A stretch of DNA of 64,000 nt from Klebsiella quasipneumoniae subsp. quasipneumoniae (GTDB lineage Bacteria > Pseudomonadota > Gammaproteobacteria > Enterobacterales > Enterobacteriaceae). Position numbers and translations under genes: made by a program. This document shows positions 8,643 through 18,617 of this stretch, piece after piece. The notes below the pieces were generated by a model. That model was not told where the DNA came from and ran no database searches. It was given only the letters and a program-made list of their open reading frames with translations. The stretch spans positions 2,666,001-2,730,000 of the forward strand of contig NZ_CP084876.1 of NCBI RefSeq assembly GCF_020525925.1. The letters run 5' to 3'. Position 1 is the first letter of the stretch, and the number at the start of each line of letters is the position of its first letter.

Positions 8643-9398
8643 TTATATAAAGCGATACACGCCGTTGCCAACGCGAAAGCGTTGCCCCTTAAGCGCCGGG
8701 TTGGCGACGCGAAACACCAGTTCGGTCAGCTGGTTGGCGGCTCCTTCGCGGAAAGTAAACCACTGGCCGCCCACGTCCAGCCCCTGCTCCCCCTGTGGCG
8801 GGAAGCCCAGCAGCACCTGCCAGCGATCGCGCACCGCCTGCGGATTGTCCACCTCGAACACCGCCTGCTCGAGCACAATGTCGCCCAGCGGGTGAGGCAC
8901 GTCCAGCCCCTGGGCGCGCAGCCGCGCCAGCCGGGTCTCGTCGTCTTCTCCCCACTGCAGCACAAAAGGATAGACCAGCCCGTCGGTGTCGCCATCGATG
9001 GTGAAGATCCGCCAGCGGATGACATTGCCCTGCGGATCGTGGCGCTGGCCATCGACGATCGGTGACACCGCCAGCCCCTTGCGCCGCAAGTGGTCATGGG
9101 TGGCGTCGATGTCGTCGCTGCGCAGCGCGACGCGAAACAGCGCTTCGTTCTCCGGCAGCAACCGCGCGGCATCCCGTGAGAGCAAAAACCTGTCCGTCGC
9201 GGCGCGCAGTTCGTCCGGGTCGGAAATGGCGAGGAATTCGATATAGGTCAGGCCAAAATAGCTCAGCGCATTGCGGGTTCCCCACCCCGGATGGCGCCCG
9301 CCGGCCACCGCCCGCAGCTGCTGTCCGGCAAAGGTTTCAATCGCCGCTTCCGGCTGATTCACAAACTGTACTGCGTGGTCCCACTGCAAGGTTGCCAT
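8643..9398 (-). CDS. Glyoxalase-like (VOC) domain protein
   Basis: A 251-residue cytoplasmic protein of the Glyoxalase_3 type. It opens with WDHAVQFVNQPEAA, the typical first strand bearing a metal-ligand histidine, and has a second VOC half after residue 150 (LEQAVFEVDNPQAVRDRW). It ends ten bases from the convergent AraC gene. Family members have unassigned substrates; the enzyme class (lyase, dioxygenase or binding protein) cannot be decided from sequence. The 178 bp upstream to the cupin gene holds no recognisable gene. Confidence 0.7.
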   Translation of the reverse strand: MATLQWDHAVQFVNQPEAAIETFAGQQLRAVAGGRHPGWGTRNALSYFGLTYIEFLAISDPDELRAATDRFLLSRDAARLLPENEALFRVALRSDDIDATHDHLRRKGLAVSPIVDGQRHDPQGNVIRWRIFTIDGDTDGLVYPFVLQWGEDDETRLARLRAQGLDVPHPLGDIVLEQAVFEVDNPQAVRDRWQVLLGFPPQGEQGLDVGGQWFTFREGAANQLTELVFRVANPALKGQRFRVGNGVYRFI

Positions 9399-9576
9399 GA
9401 TCTCTCCCGCGGTTGTGCCTGTTCAGGCGTCTGCGGCAAAAGATAGTGCCGGGGTGAAGGGAATGGCAAACAAGAATTAAGTATATCGAAAGCTGGATAC
9501 GTGATTTATATCAACGCGGTATATGGAGTCTGACAGGCGATGAAACGGCGGACTAACGAATGGCCCGCCGGCGGGA

Positions 9577-9888
9577 TCAGACCGACCCTTCTTTCTCAAT
9601 CACCAGAATACGCGCCGCCCCCTGGGGATGAGCGACATGCTCGCATCCCACCTCGGCGTAGAAGATATCGCCGGCGTTCAGCACGATCACCTGCTCCTCG
9701 CCGTTGACTTTTACATGCATCGCCACCTGACCATCCATGACGGCAAACACCTCCTGACCGTCGTTGATGTGCCAGATATAGGGTTGGTCGGTCCAGTGCA
9801 GGCGCACGGTGGTGCCGGAAAAATTGGCGATATCCAGCGCGCCCCACGCGCGGTCGGCGGTGAAATCTTTACTGCTCCAGCTCTGCAT
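9577..9888 (-). CDS. Small cupin-domain protein
   Basis: Single-domain cupin of 103 residues. The metal-binding cupin motifs are partly kept: HINDGQEVFAVMDG around residues 40-53 and GDIFYAEVGCEHVAHP around 73-88. It lies 21 bp downstream of the VF530-type gene on the same strand and is probably cotranscribed. Small stand-alone cupins of this kind are annotated without function; isomerase, dioxygenase or ligand-binding roles are all possible. Confidence 0.75.
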   Translation of the reverse strand: MQSWSSKDFTADRAWGALDIANFSGTTVRLHWTDQPYIWHINDGQEVFAVMDGQVAMHVKVNGEEQVIVLNAGDIFYAEVGCEHVAHPQGAARILVIEKEGSV

Positions 9889-9909
9889 AATGATGTCCTG
9901 TGGTAAGGG

Positions 9910-10173
9910 TTATTTTTTCTGCCAGTTTGCCCATGGATCCGCTTTCTCTGCCGGCGCATCGTCGTCGAGCGAAGCCAGATACATCGCCTCCACCTCTTTA
10001 CGCGCCCACGGCGTCCGGCGGAGAAATTTCAGGCTGGACTTGATGCTGGGATCGCTTTTAAAGCAGTTAATGTTGACCTGGCGGGCCATTTCCGCCCAGC
10101 CGTAGCGCGCGACCAGGGCATTGAGCAGCGCTTCCAGCGTCACGCCGTGCAGGGGATCTTTTGAACTGTGCAT
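9910..10173 (-). CDS. VF530-family (DUF2132) DNA-binding-like small protein
   Basis: An 87-residue protein with the VF530 hallmarks: a [16 protein letters not shown] opening helix, then [15 protein letters not shown] and [19 protein letters not shown]. The family is widespread in proteobacteria and was structurally characterised as a small alpha-helical fold of unknown function. ATG 10173 ([10 protein letters not shown]) was chosen over 10194 because the family starts here. No strong ribosome-binding site is evident at either ATG. Confidence 0.78.
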   Translation of the reverse strand: MHSSKDPLHGVTLEALLNALVARYGWAEMARQVNINCFKSDPSIKSSLKFLRRTPWARKEVEAMYLASLDDDAPAEKADPWANWQKK

Positions 10174-10381
10174 GAGGATACATCCGTTCCGCATTAAAAA
10201 AGTGAGCCCACCTTACTGACTCTCGATGACGGGCGCAACGGCTTCAGTTCGCCCTTACGCCTTTATCTATTTAACGCAAAAGCACTGAACCCCGCGCGAA
10301 CATAAATTAGAAAATAACGTTATTGGTTGATTATCTGGCCCTGAGGCAAGCTGTGCTCAGCCCCGAACAGAGGAAATCACC

Positions 10382-10513
10382 ATGCGCTGCTGTTGTGCCC
10401 GAACCCTGAACCTGAATCGACCCATAACATATTATCCCGTTTTCGGAGAACACCATGAACGCGACAACCCTGCCGATTCTCGATCTGGCCCGCTACGCGG
10501 ACCCCGCGGATAA
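10382..10513 (+). CDS. Cys-codon leader ORF (candidate attenuator peptide)
   Basis: A 43-codon frame starting ATG CGC TGC TGT TGT: Met-Arg-Cys-Cys-Cys. It is preceded by AGAGGAAATCACC, a plausible ribosome-binding site. It terminates at TAA 10511-10513 after overlapping the first 59 bp of the oxygenase gene in another frame, so a ribosome translating it must cross that gene's ribosome-binding site (GGAG at 10444-10447) and start codon. Three cysteine codons at positions 3-5 ahead of a sulfur-poor transport operon suggest control by cysteinyl-tRNA supply. A 12-bp palindrome AATAACGTTATT at 10313-10324 sits in the presumed promoter. Expression and function are inferred; no homologue is known to me. 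Confidence 0.5.
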   Translation: MRCCCARTLNLNRPITYYPVFGEHHERDNPADSRSGPLRGPRG

Positions 10514-11483
10514 AGCGGCCTTCCTGGCCGACCTGCGCCACGCCGCCCGCGACATCGGCTTCTTTTATCTGATCAACCACGGTGTCGACGACGCGCTTCA
10601 ATATGAAGTTCAGCGCCAGTCCCAACGCTTTTTTGCCCTCGATGAGGCGCAAAAACAGCAGGTGGCGATGATCCACTCCCCCCATTTTCGCGGCTATAAC
10701 CGCGCGGCCTCTGAGCTGACGCGCGGCCAGCCTGACTGGCGAGAGCAGTTTGATATCGGCGCCGAACGTCCGGCGCTGACCCTCAGCGATGACGCCCCGC
10801 GCTGGCAGCGCCTGCAGGGTCCGAATCTGTGGCCTGCCGCCCTGCCGTCGCTTAAACCGGTATTACTTCACTGGCAACAGCAGATGACCCAGGTGGGGAT
10901 CCGCCTGCTGCGCGCCTTTGCCGAAGCGCTGCAGCTCCCGGAGAATGCCTTTGACCAACTCTATGGCGACAAACCCAACGAGCATATCAAACTGATCCGC
11001 TATCCCGGCCAGAAGGAGGCGCAAAGCAGCCAGGGCGTCGGCGCCCATAAAGATTCCGGTTTTCTCAGCTTCCTGCTGCAGGACGAACAGAAAGGGCTGC
11101 AGGTTGAGGTGGCGCCCGGGCAGTGGATCGACGCTGTGCCGCTGGCCGGCAGCTTTGTGGTCAATATTGGCGAACTGCTGGAGCTGGCCACCAACGGCTA
11201 TCTGCGCGCTACCGTTCACCGGGTGGTGTCGCCGCCGGCGCAACAGCAGCGCCTCTCCATCGCTTTCTTCCTTGGCGCCCAGCTTGACGCGGTGGTGCCG
11301 GTTTATACCCTGCCGCCCGAGCTGGCGCGTGAGGCGCGCGGTCCGGACAGCGACCCGCACAATCCGCTGCTGCGCGATGTCGGCTGGAATTATCTCAAGG
11401 GCCGTCTGCGTTCCCATCCGGACGTGGCGGAACGCTACTATCAGGACGTGTTTCGCGAACGCGCCGAGCAATTGATCGTTTAA
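10455..11483 (+). CDS. 2-oxoglutarate/Fe(II) oxygenase, isopenicillin N synthase-like
   Basis: Cytoplasmic non-haem iron oxygenase of 342 residues. The N-terminal DIOX_N half starts at LPILDLARYAD. The iron ligands are H198 and D200 in GAHKDSGF and H255 in TVHRVVSP, and R-L-S near residue 268 would bind 2-oxoglutarate. It begins the operon with the ABC importer (23-bp gap to the binding protein). The protein has no cysteine and only three methionines, unusual for 342 residues and consistent with expression under sulfur starvation. A role in releasing sulfur from an imported compound is inferred; the substrate is unknown. Confidence 0.82.
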   Translation: MNATTLPILDLARYADPADKAAFLADLRHAARDIGFFYLINHGVDDALQYEVQRQSQRFFALDEAQKQQVAMIHSPHFRGYNRAASELTRGQPDWREQFDIGAERPALTLSDDAPRWQRLQGPNLWPAALPSLKPVLLHWQQQMTQVGIRLLRAFAEALQLPENAFDQLYGDKPNEHIKLIRYPGQKEAQSSQGVGAHKDSGFLSFLLQDEQKGLQVEVAPGQWIDAVPLAGSFVVNIGELLELATNGYLRATVHRVVSPPAQQQRLSIAFFLGAQLDAVVPVYTLPPELAREARGPDSDPHNPLLRDVGWNYLKGRLRSHPDVAERYYQDVFRERAEQLIV

Positions 11484-11506
11484 CCATAACTAAAAAGGAA
11501 CACACC

Positions 11507-12309
11507 ATGAAATATGCCGCTTTTAAACTGGCAGGGGTCGCACTGTCTCTTTCTCTGGCATGGACGTCTGCCCAGGCCGCCGCGCTGCGCGTCGCCGCGG
11601 ACCCGGTTCCCCACGCGGAGATCCTCAACTACATCAAAAAAATCGATCCCAGCCTCGATCTGAAGGTGGTGGAGCTGACCAGCGGGGTCAACGCCAATGA
11701 ACTGCTGGCCAGTGGCGACGTGGATGCCAACTACTTCCAGCATGTTCCCTACCTGAAGGATCAGGAAAAAGCGCTGGGTAAAACCTTTGCCGTCGCGGCC
11801 ACCGTGCACATTGAGCCGCTGGGGATCTACTCGCACAAACATAAAAATTTCTCGTCGCTGCCGGACAACGCCACGGTGGCGGTGCCGAATAACACCACCA
11901 ACCTGAGCCGTGCGCTGTTCCTGCTGCAGGCGCAGAAGCTTATCAAGCTGGACCCTAAATTTACCGACCCGGCCACCACTCTGGCGACGCCGAAGGATAT
12001 TGTCGAGAACCCGAAACACCTGAAGATCCTGGAGATTGAATCGCCGCAGATCCCGCGCTCCCTCGACGATGTCGACCTGGCGGTGATTAACGGTAACTAC
12101 GCCCTCGAAGCCGGGCTGGTGCCGGCGAAAGACGCTCTGGGGCTGGAAAGCGCCGAGCATAACCCCTACGCCAATATCCTGGTGACCACCCCAGCCCTGG
12201 CCAATGACCCGCGCATTAAGGCGCTGGCGAAAGACCTGACGTCGCCGCAGGTGGCGGAGTTTATCCGTAAAAACTACAACGGCTCGGTGATCCCGGTGGC
12301 CCCTCAGTC

Positions 12310-12313
<4 letters not shown>
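11507..12313 (+). CDS. MetQ/NLPA-family periplasmic binding protein
   Basis: Substrate-binding component of the importer encoded downstream. Residues 1-25 form a signal peptide ending in SAQA with no lipobox cysteine, so unlike E. coli MetQ it should be a soluble periplasmic protein. The NLPA-fold landmarks are present: [23 protein letters not shown] and [14 protein letters not shown]. The initiator is its only methionine and it has no cysteine, so the mature protein contains no sulfur. It overlaps the ATPase gene by ATGA. Likely ligands are methionine-like or other organosulfur compounds; family membership alone does not fix this. Confidence 0.85.
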
Positions 12314-13085
<772 letters not shown>

Positions 13086-13101
<16 letters not shown>

Positions 13102-13757
13102 GCTGGGAAGATTTGTGGCCGTTATTACTCGACGGCACGCTGGATACGCTCTATATGGTGGGCCTGGCGGCCCTGTTTACCGTGCTGATCGGGCTGCCCA
13201 CCGGTGTGTTGTTATTTATTTCCCGCGCCAACGGCCTCGCGCCGATGCCGAAACTGAACGCGCTGCTGGGGGCGGCGATCAACATCGGCAGATCGTTACC
13301 GTTTATCGTGCTGCTGATCGCGCTGATCCCTTTTACCCGCCTGATCGTCGGCACCACGCTGGGCAGCACCGCCGCTATCGTGCCGGTGACCATCGGCGCC
13401 TTTCCGTTCTTTGCCCGTCTGACGGAAAACGCGCTCGACGAGGTGGATTACGGGAGAATCGAAGCCATTCTGTCGATGGGCGGCAACGTCTGGCACGTGA
13501 TTTTTAAATCTCTGCTGCCGGAAGCCCTGCCGACGCTGCTGGCCGGGATTACGCTGACCATCGTGATGCTGATTGGCTTTTCGTCGATGGCCGGGGTGAT
13601 CGGCGGCGGCGGACTCGGCGACCTCGCCATCCGCTACGGCTATCAGCGGTTCAATAATGAGGTGATGTTTGGCACGGTGCTGATCCTGGTGGCGATGGTT
13701 CAGGGCGTACAAATGGCCGGCGATCGGCTGGTGCGCTGCCTGGCACACCGCCGCTAA
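13086..13757 (+). CDS. ABC importer permease, MetI-type
   Basis: Inner-membrane permease of 223 residues with about five transmembrane helices. The cytoplasmic coupling loop reads [20 protein letters not shown], followed by the MetI-like [20 protein letters not shown] stretch. ATG 13086 follows GGGAGG by five bases and overlaps the ATPase gene, marking the last gene of the operon. Eleven bases separate its stop from that of the convergent nitronate monooxygenase gene. Confidence 0.87.
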
Positions 13758-13767
13758 CCGTCAGATA

Positions 13768-14825
13768 TTAATTCCAGCCGCACTCAGCCGCCAGCTGGCG
13801 GACCAGACTGGCGGCGTCACACTCGCGGATCAACCCCACACCCTGCCCGGCCCAGTGCGCGCCATACTCATGGACGCCCTGGGCTTTCGCGGCGGCGGCC
13901 AGCGCTTTGCCGATATCATATGCCAGCGGATAATCCGGCACAGCGCTCGCCGGACAGGCTTCCCCCACTGCGCAGAAGGTATTCGCCAGACAACGTGCCG
14001 GACGCCCGGATATCGCTGAGGTCAGTACCGTACGCCCGTCAATGCTGTTAGCGATCGCCGCGCGGTAGCCGGCGTCGGCGGCCGATTCCGGACAGAGTAA
14101 AAACGCCGTGCCGAGCTGAGCGCCCTGCGCCCCCACCTGCATCACGCTGGCGATCCCCGCGCCGTCCATGATGCCCCCGGCGGCGACCACCGGGATGGTC
14201 AGCCGACGCCGCAGATGTTGCACCAGAGTAAAGGTGCTCATCTGCGCATCTGGCTCCTGCGGGTCGAAGATCCCCCGGTGCCCGCCCGCCTCAAAGCCCT
14301 GAGCGACCACCACGTCAATCCCCTGCTGCTCAATGACCTGCGCCTCCTTAAGCGACGTCGCCGTGGCCAGAGTGACGATCCCCTGCTGTCGCAGGCGCTG
14401 GATCGCCTCGCGCTCAGGAAGGCCGAAATGGAAGCTCACCACCGCGGGTGAGAGATCGAGAAGCAGCTCCAGCATGGCGGTGTGGCCGATAAACGTCTGG
14501 TATATCTCCCTAAGCGACGCCGGAGGGATACTGCCAAAGCGGGTAAAATGGGGGCGCAGCGTCTCAGCCCAGTCCGCCTCCCGTCGGGCGTCGCGCCGGG
14601 GCGGCGCATGGCAAAACAGATTGACATTGAACGGCCGGTCCGTCAGCTGGCGGGTGGCGACGATCATCGCTTCCGCCTGGGCAACGGTTGAAGCGCCCAG
14701 CCCCAGCGAACCCAGCGCCCCGGCATGACTCACCGCGGCAGCCAGCGCGGGGGTGGAGACGCCCGCCATCGGGGCCTGGATCAGGGGTAGTCAATATCAA
14801 GAAGCGAAAGCAGTGAATTTTGCAT
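13768..14825 (-). pseudogene. Nitronate monooxygenase with a 1-bp frameshift near its N-terminus
   Basis: FMN-dependent TIM-barrel enzyme that oxidises propionate 3-nitronate and related nitronates. The main frame runs from 14769 to 13768 (333 residues) with the family landmarks AQGFEAGGHRGIF (active-site histidine) and VVAAGGIMDGAGI. The natural start appears to be ATG 14825 (MQNSLLSLLDIDYP), but this frame hits TGA right after the proline. Adding one base in the run at 14784-14787 (CCCC on the coding strand) restores DYPLIQAPMAGVS, the expected family N-terminus. So the gene has lost about 18 residues including the first barrel strand, unless the internal ATG 14769 is used or the base is a sequencing error. 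It is divergent from the LysR gene. Confidence 0.8.
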
Positions 14826-14914
14826 GGGTTCCTCGTTCATGAGCGATGCCGGAGGCTTACCATCTCTTTTAAAGATGATAAGATCAACATCATTATCATA
14901 TTGAGAATAAAAAT

Positions 14915-15760
14915 ATGAACCACAGCACACTGCAGATTTTTCTCCAGGTGGCCGACACGCAAAGCGTCACTCTGGCAGCAAAACGGCTTGGCCGCGCCCA
15001 GTCCAATATCACCACCCGTATTCAGCAACTGGAGGAGGAGCTTGCGGTGGAACTCTTCGTCCGCGGCAACAAAAAAATGGTGCTGTCGCCGGCAGGCGTT
15101 CAGTTTCTCAGCTATGCCCGGCGGATCCTGATCCTGGCGGAAGAGGCAAAGCAGAGCCTGCATCCAACCACGCCCGGCGGCAGCCTGCGGCTGGGCGCGA
15201 TGGAGGCGACCGCCGCCAGCCGTCTGCCGCCGCTGCTCACCCGCTTCCAACAGCGGTGCCCGCAGGTGGATGTCACGCTCAGCACCCGGCCGACCCGCCA
15301 GTTAACCGAGGGGGTATTAACCGCCGCCCTTGATGCCGCGCTGGTCTGCCTGCCGCCAGGGACGGATGGTCAACCGGCATGCCCGCCAGGCCTGGGATCT
15401 GTCCCGGTGTTTCAGGAAACCCTGATGCTGGTCCGTCCGCAGAGCGCTGGCCCGCTGCGGTTCGCGGCATTTGCCAGCGGCTGCAGCTATCGGACGCTGG
15501 GAGAGCGCTGGCTGGCGGAACAACAGGCGGCCGTGGAGGTGCATGAGGTGAGCTCCTATCACAGCATGCTGGCCTGCGTGGCCTCCGGGCGCTACGCCTG
15601 CCTGTTGCCGCAGAGCGTGCTGGCGCTGATGACGCTTCCCGAAAACAGCTTAAGCGAACCGCTGTGCGAGGCGACCACCCAGCTTATCTGGCGCCAGGGG
15701 TTCAGCACCTCCGCCCTCAGCGAGTGGCGCATCCTGTTGCAAAGCGCCGCGAACGGCTAA
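14915..15760 (+). CDS. LysR-family regulator
   Basis: A 281-residue LysR-type regulator. The HTH spans residues 3-60 (LQIFLQVADTQSVTLAAKRL, then AQSNITTRIQQLEEEL), followed by a periplasmic-binding-like sensor with SYHSMLACVASGRYACLLP near residues 210-228. It resembles PtrR at 28454 in length and in that last stretch, so the two belong to the same LysR branch. It faces the nitronate monooxygenase gene across about 90 bp of AT-rich DNA and is its likely regulator; effector unknown. Confidence 0.78.
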   Translation: MNHSTLQIFLQVADTQSVTLAAKRLGRAQSNITTRIQQLEEELAVELFVRGNKKMVLSPAGVQFLSYARRILILAEEAKQSLHPTTPGGSLRLGAMEATAASRLPPLLTRFQQRCPQVDVTLSTRPTRQLTEGVLTAALDAALVCLPPGTDGQPACPPGLGSVPVFQETLMLVRPQSAGPLRFAAFASGCSYRTLGERWLAEQQAAVEVHEVSSYHSMLACVASGRYACLLPQSVLALMTLPENSLSEPLCEATTQLIWRQGFSTSALSEWRILLQSAANG

Positions 15761-15875
15761 GCTAAAAGAGGAAACCGCGACGCACTCGCCGGAGGCGAAC
15801 CTGAGCTCTTACCGACAAACGCAGAGGCGTTTTGCCGCTACAGTATCCACCCGAGCGACAAAATCGTATTCGCCA

Positions 15876-16324
15876 GGTCGCGGCCATGATGCCGCTTTTT
15901 TGCCGGGTGGCGGCTGCGCCTGACCCGGCCTACATGGCGGGGCTTAGCCGGCTATAGGGTTCCTCCGCTCCGTAGGCCCGCGCAAGCGCAGCGCCGCCGG
16001 GCACCAGGTCGCGGCCATGATGTCGCTTTTTGCCGGGTGGCGGCTGCGCCTGACCCGGTCTACATGGCGGCGCTTAGCCGGCTATAGGGATCCTCCGCTT
16101 CGTAGGCCCGCGCAAGCGCAGCGCCGCCGGGCGACGGGTCGCGGCCATGATGCCGCTTTTTTGCCGGGTGGCGGCTGCGCCTGACCCGGCCTACTGGCGG
16201 CGCTTAGCCGGCTAAAGGGATCCTCCGCTCCGTAGGCCCGCGCAAGCGCAGCGCCGCCGGGCGACGGGTCGCGGCCATGATGCCGCTTTTTTGCCGGGTG
16301 GCGGCTGCGCCTGACCCGGCCTAC
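15876..16324. repeat. Tandem BIME/REP array, about 3.5 units of 130 bp
   Basis: Units begin with GGTCGCGGCCATGATG at 15876, 16007, 16137 and 16267, giving spacings of 131, 130 and 130 bp; the fourth unit is cut at 16324. Each full unit holds a REP (GCCGGGTGGCGGCTGCGCC...) and an inverted REP (GTAGGCCCGCGCAAGCGCAG...) about 70 bp apart. The array thus carries four direct and three inverted REP copies. The units are nearly identical, with scattered substitutions and one 2-bp deletion in unit 3. It lies between the convergent-side end of the LysR gene and a VOC gene whose start follows 17 bp later. This fills the roughly 580-bp space without a gene. Confidence 0.9.
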
Positions 16325-16341
16325 GCCTTTTGGGAGTCATT

Positions 16342-16767
16342 ATGTCGTTCTGCCACATGCGCATCGCCAGACCGGTCAGCGAACTGGAGAGCACCGCCAG
16401 CATGTATTGCGCCGGGCTGGGGCTGCAGCAACTTGGAAGCTTTACCGATCATGAAGGATTCAGCGGGATGATGATCGGTTCGCCGGATGCCAGCTGGCAT
16501 CTGGAATTCACCCACTGCCGCCACCATCCCGTTACCCCCTCGCCAGGAGATGAAGATCTGCTGGTGCTGTACTATCCGCAGCCTGAGGCCTGGAAGGCAC
16601 AATGCAGCGCCATGGACGCCGCCGGGTTTCTGCGCGTCACGGCATTCAACCCCTACTGGGAGGTCAACGGCGTCACTTTCGTCGACCGCGACGGCTATCG
16701 CACCGTGCTGCAAAACCGCGCCTGGGGGGAAGTGCGAAACGTTTCACATCACGAGGAGCCTCAATAA
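16342..16767 (+). CDS. VOC-family protein (glyoxalase/bleomycin-resistance fold)
   Basis: A 141-residue protein with the paired beta-alpha-beta-beta-beta VOC repeats: HMRIARPVSELESTASMYC at the start, WHLEFTHC mid-protein and VTFVDRDGYRTVLQNR near the end. The last motif is typical of YycE-like proteins. ATG 16342 has GGGAG seven bases upstream; a TTG at 16330 in the same frame is less likely. Translation initiates immediately after the REP array, so transcription must come from within or across the array. Substrate unknown. Confidence 0.75.
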   Translation: MSFCHMRIARPVSELESTASMYCAGLGLQQLGSFTDHEGFSGMMIGSPDASWHLEFTHCRHHPVTPSPGDEDLLVLYYPQPEAWKAQCSAMDAAGFLRVTAFNPYWEVNGVTFVDRDGYRTVLQNRAWGEVRNVSHHEEPQ

Positions 16768-16805
16768 CCTCCCTGAGGTGACCCGCACCGCGCCCGGCGG
16801 GGGCG

Positions 16806-17252
16806 TTAAGCCTGTTCCGCCCGCAGCCACGGCGTCACGGTAAGCCCGGCCAGCAGACCTTCCGGACTGAGCAGACGGGTGACGGTCTGCCCCCACGGCT
16901 CGTCGCGCGCGGCAACAAGGAGGTGGTACCCCTGCTGCTGCAGCTGCGCCGTCGCCGCGGCAAGGTCGCGGACCTCAAATTCAATCCACGCCTGCGGCAC
17001 CGGCTCCGTCTCCGGCCACTGCTCCTGACCAAAACAGGACTGCGCCGCCTGCGCCAGCGGCCACAGCGCAAAATGCTTCACCCCGCCAATGGCATCCTGC
17101 TCGCTGAGCAGATACGCCTCGTTACCCGGCATCGGCTTCAGCGGCAATCCCAATGCCTGACAATAGAAATCACGGCTTTGCGAGGTGCTTTGGGTAATAG
17201 GGCCGAAGCCCGCAATGAACATAACGTCAATATCGGCGAATTCCTGGGACAT
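16806..17252 (-). CDS. VOC-family protein
   Basis: A 148-residue glyoxalase-fold protein opening with DVMFIAGFGPITQSTSQSRD and carrying AWIEFEVRDLAAATAQL in the second half and LLSPEGLLAGLTVTP near the end. It converges with the neighbouring VOC gene across 38 bp but shares little sequence with it, so they are not a recent duplication. ATG 17252 is followed by SQEFADID. No catalytic assignment is possible. Confidence 0.72.
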   Translation of the reverse strand: MSQEFADIDVMFIAGFGPITQSTSQSRDFYCQALGLPLKPMPGNEAYLLSEQDAIGGVKHFALWPLAQAAQSCFGQEQWPETEPVPQAWIEFEVRDLAAATAQLQQQGYHLLVAARDEPWGQTVTRLLSPEGLLAGLTVTPWLRAEQA

Positions 17253-17429
17253 ATACTCTCCTCAAGGCGGCGGCAAGATACCGTCATCATGCCCCGAAGC
17301 CGGCGTCCGCGGCAACACCGTTAATGACGGCGGCGAGGCCATCGATCACGGATAAAACGCCCTCGCCACTCGCCAGCCTCTTCGCGGCGCGTTATGCTAA
17401 ACATCCCTATGTATTAACCCTTTATCCCT

Positions 17430-18617
17430 ATGAGCACTTCCGTCAGCACCACGCAACTTAATCTGCGCATCATTTCGATCGTTGTTTTTACCTGTATCTG
17501 TTATCTCTCTATTGGTCTGCCGCTGGCCGTTCTGCCGGGTTATATTCACTATCAGCTGGGCTACAGCACCTTTGTCGCCGGGATCGTGATCAGCCTGCAG
17601 TACATCTCGACGCTGATAAGCCGGCCGCACGCCGGGCGCTACACCGATATCTGGGGCCCGAAAAAAGTGGTTAGCCTCGGGATCGTCTGCTGTCTGCTCA
17701 GCGGCGCCTTCACGCTGCTGGCGGTAATGTTGCAGGCGATGCCGATGCTGGCGATTGCCGCGCTGTTGGCGGGCCGGGTGTTTCTTGGCGTCGGCGAAAG
17801 CTTTACCGCCACCGGCGCCACGCTCTGGGGGATCAAAACCGTCGGCGCGATCCATACGTCGCGGGTGATCTCCTGGAACGGCGTGGCAACCTATGTGGCG
17901 ATGGCGGTCGGCGCGCCGTTGGGGGTCACCCTTAACCAGTATTTCGGCATCAGCGGCTTTGCCACGGTGGTGGTGCTGGTCGCCGCCATCGGACTGCTGT
18001 TCGCCCGCACGCGGCAGGACGTCAGCGTGACCGCCGGCGTCAGAGCGCCCTTTCACGCGGTGGTGCGCAAAATCTGGCCTTATGGGCTGGGGCTGGCCTT
18101 TGGCACCGTCGGTTTCGGCGTTATTGCCACCTTTATCACCCTCTACTTTGCCGTGCACAGCTGGCAGGGCGCCGCGTTTACCCTCTCGCTGTTCAGCGTC
18201 GGCTTTATCTGTGTTCGCCTGGTGCTGGGGAACACCATCACTCGCTATGGCGGGGTCCCGGTATCCCTGGCCTGCTTCGTCATCGAATGTCTCGGCCTGC
18301 TGCTTATCTGGCTGGCGCCGTCGGCCTGGGTGGCGGGGATCGGCGCCTTTCTCACCGGCTCGGGTTTTTCGCTGGTCTTCCCGGCGTTGGGGGTTGAGGC
18401 GGTAAAACAGGTGGAAGAGCAAAACCAGGGGACCGCCCTTGGCACCTACTCGGCGTTCCTTGATCTCGCGCTGGGGCTGACCGGGCCGCTGGCCGGCTGG
18501 GTCGCCGGTTACTACGATCTCGCCACCCTGTATCTGCTGGCGGCAATCGTCGTAGTGTTCGCTTTCATGCTGATTTTACGCGTATATCTGCAACAGCGGG
18601 CCGCGGTCAGGACGTAG
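17430..18617 (+). CDS. MFS transporter of the YhhS/YfcJ (UPF0226) group
   Basis: A 395-residue twelve-segment inner-membrane transporter. It shares with E. coli YhhS and YfcJ the segments IGLPLAVLPGYIHYQLGYS, LISRPHAGRYTDIWGPKK, VISWNGVATYVAMAVGAPLG and GFSLVFPALGVEAVK. Substrates of that group are poorly defined (arabinose-type efflux annotation by similarity; glyphosate resistance is reported for YhhS). It stands alone between convergent and unrelated genes. Confidence 0.78.
   Translation: MSTSVSTTQLNLRIISIVVFTCICYLSIGLPLAVLPGYIHYQLGYSTFVAGIVISLQYISTLISRPHAGRYTDIWGPKKVVSLGIVCCLLSGAFTLLAVMLQAMPMLAIAALLAGRVFLGVGESFTATGATLWGIKTVGAIHTSRVISWNGVATYVAMAVGAPLGVTLNQYFGISGFATVVVLVAAIGLLFARTRQDVSVTAGVRAPFHAVVRKIWPYGLGLAFGTVGFGVIATFITLYFAVHSWQGAAFTLSLFSVGFICVRLVLGNTITRYGGVPVSLACFVIECLGLLLIWLAPSAWVAGIGAFLTGSGFSLVFPALGVEAVKQVEEQNQGTALGTYSAFLDLALGLTGPLAGWVAGYYDLATLYLLAAIVVVFAFMLILRVYLQQRAAVRT

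Noticed and set aside
15876-16324. CRISPR array
   Set aside because: Repeats are contiguous 130-bp units containing REP sequences, with no unique spacers and no cas genes.
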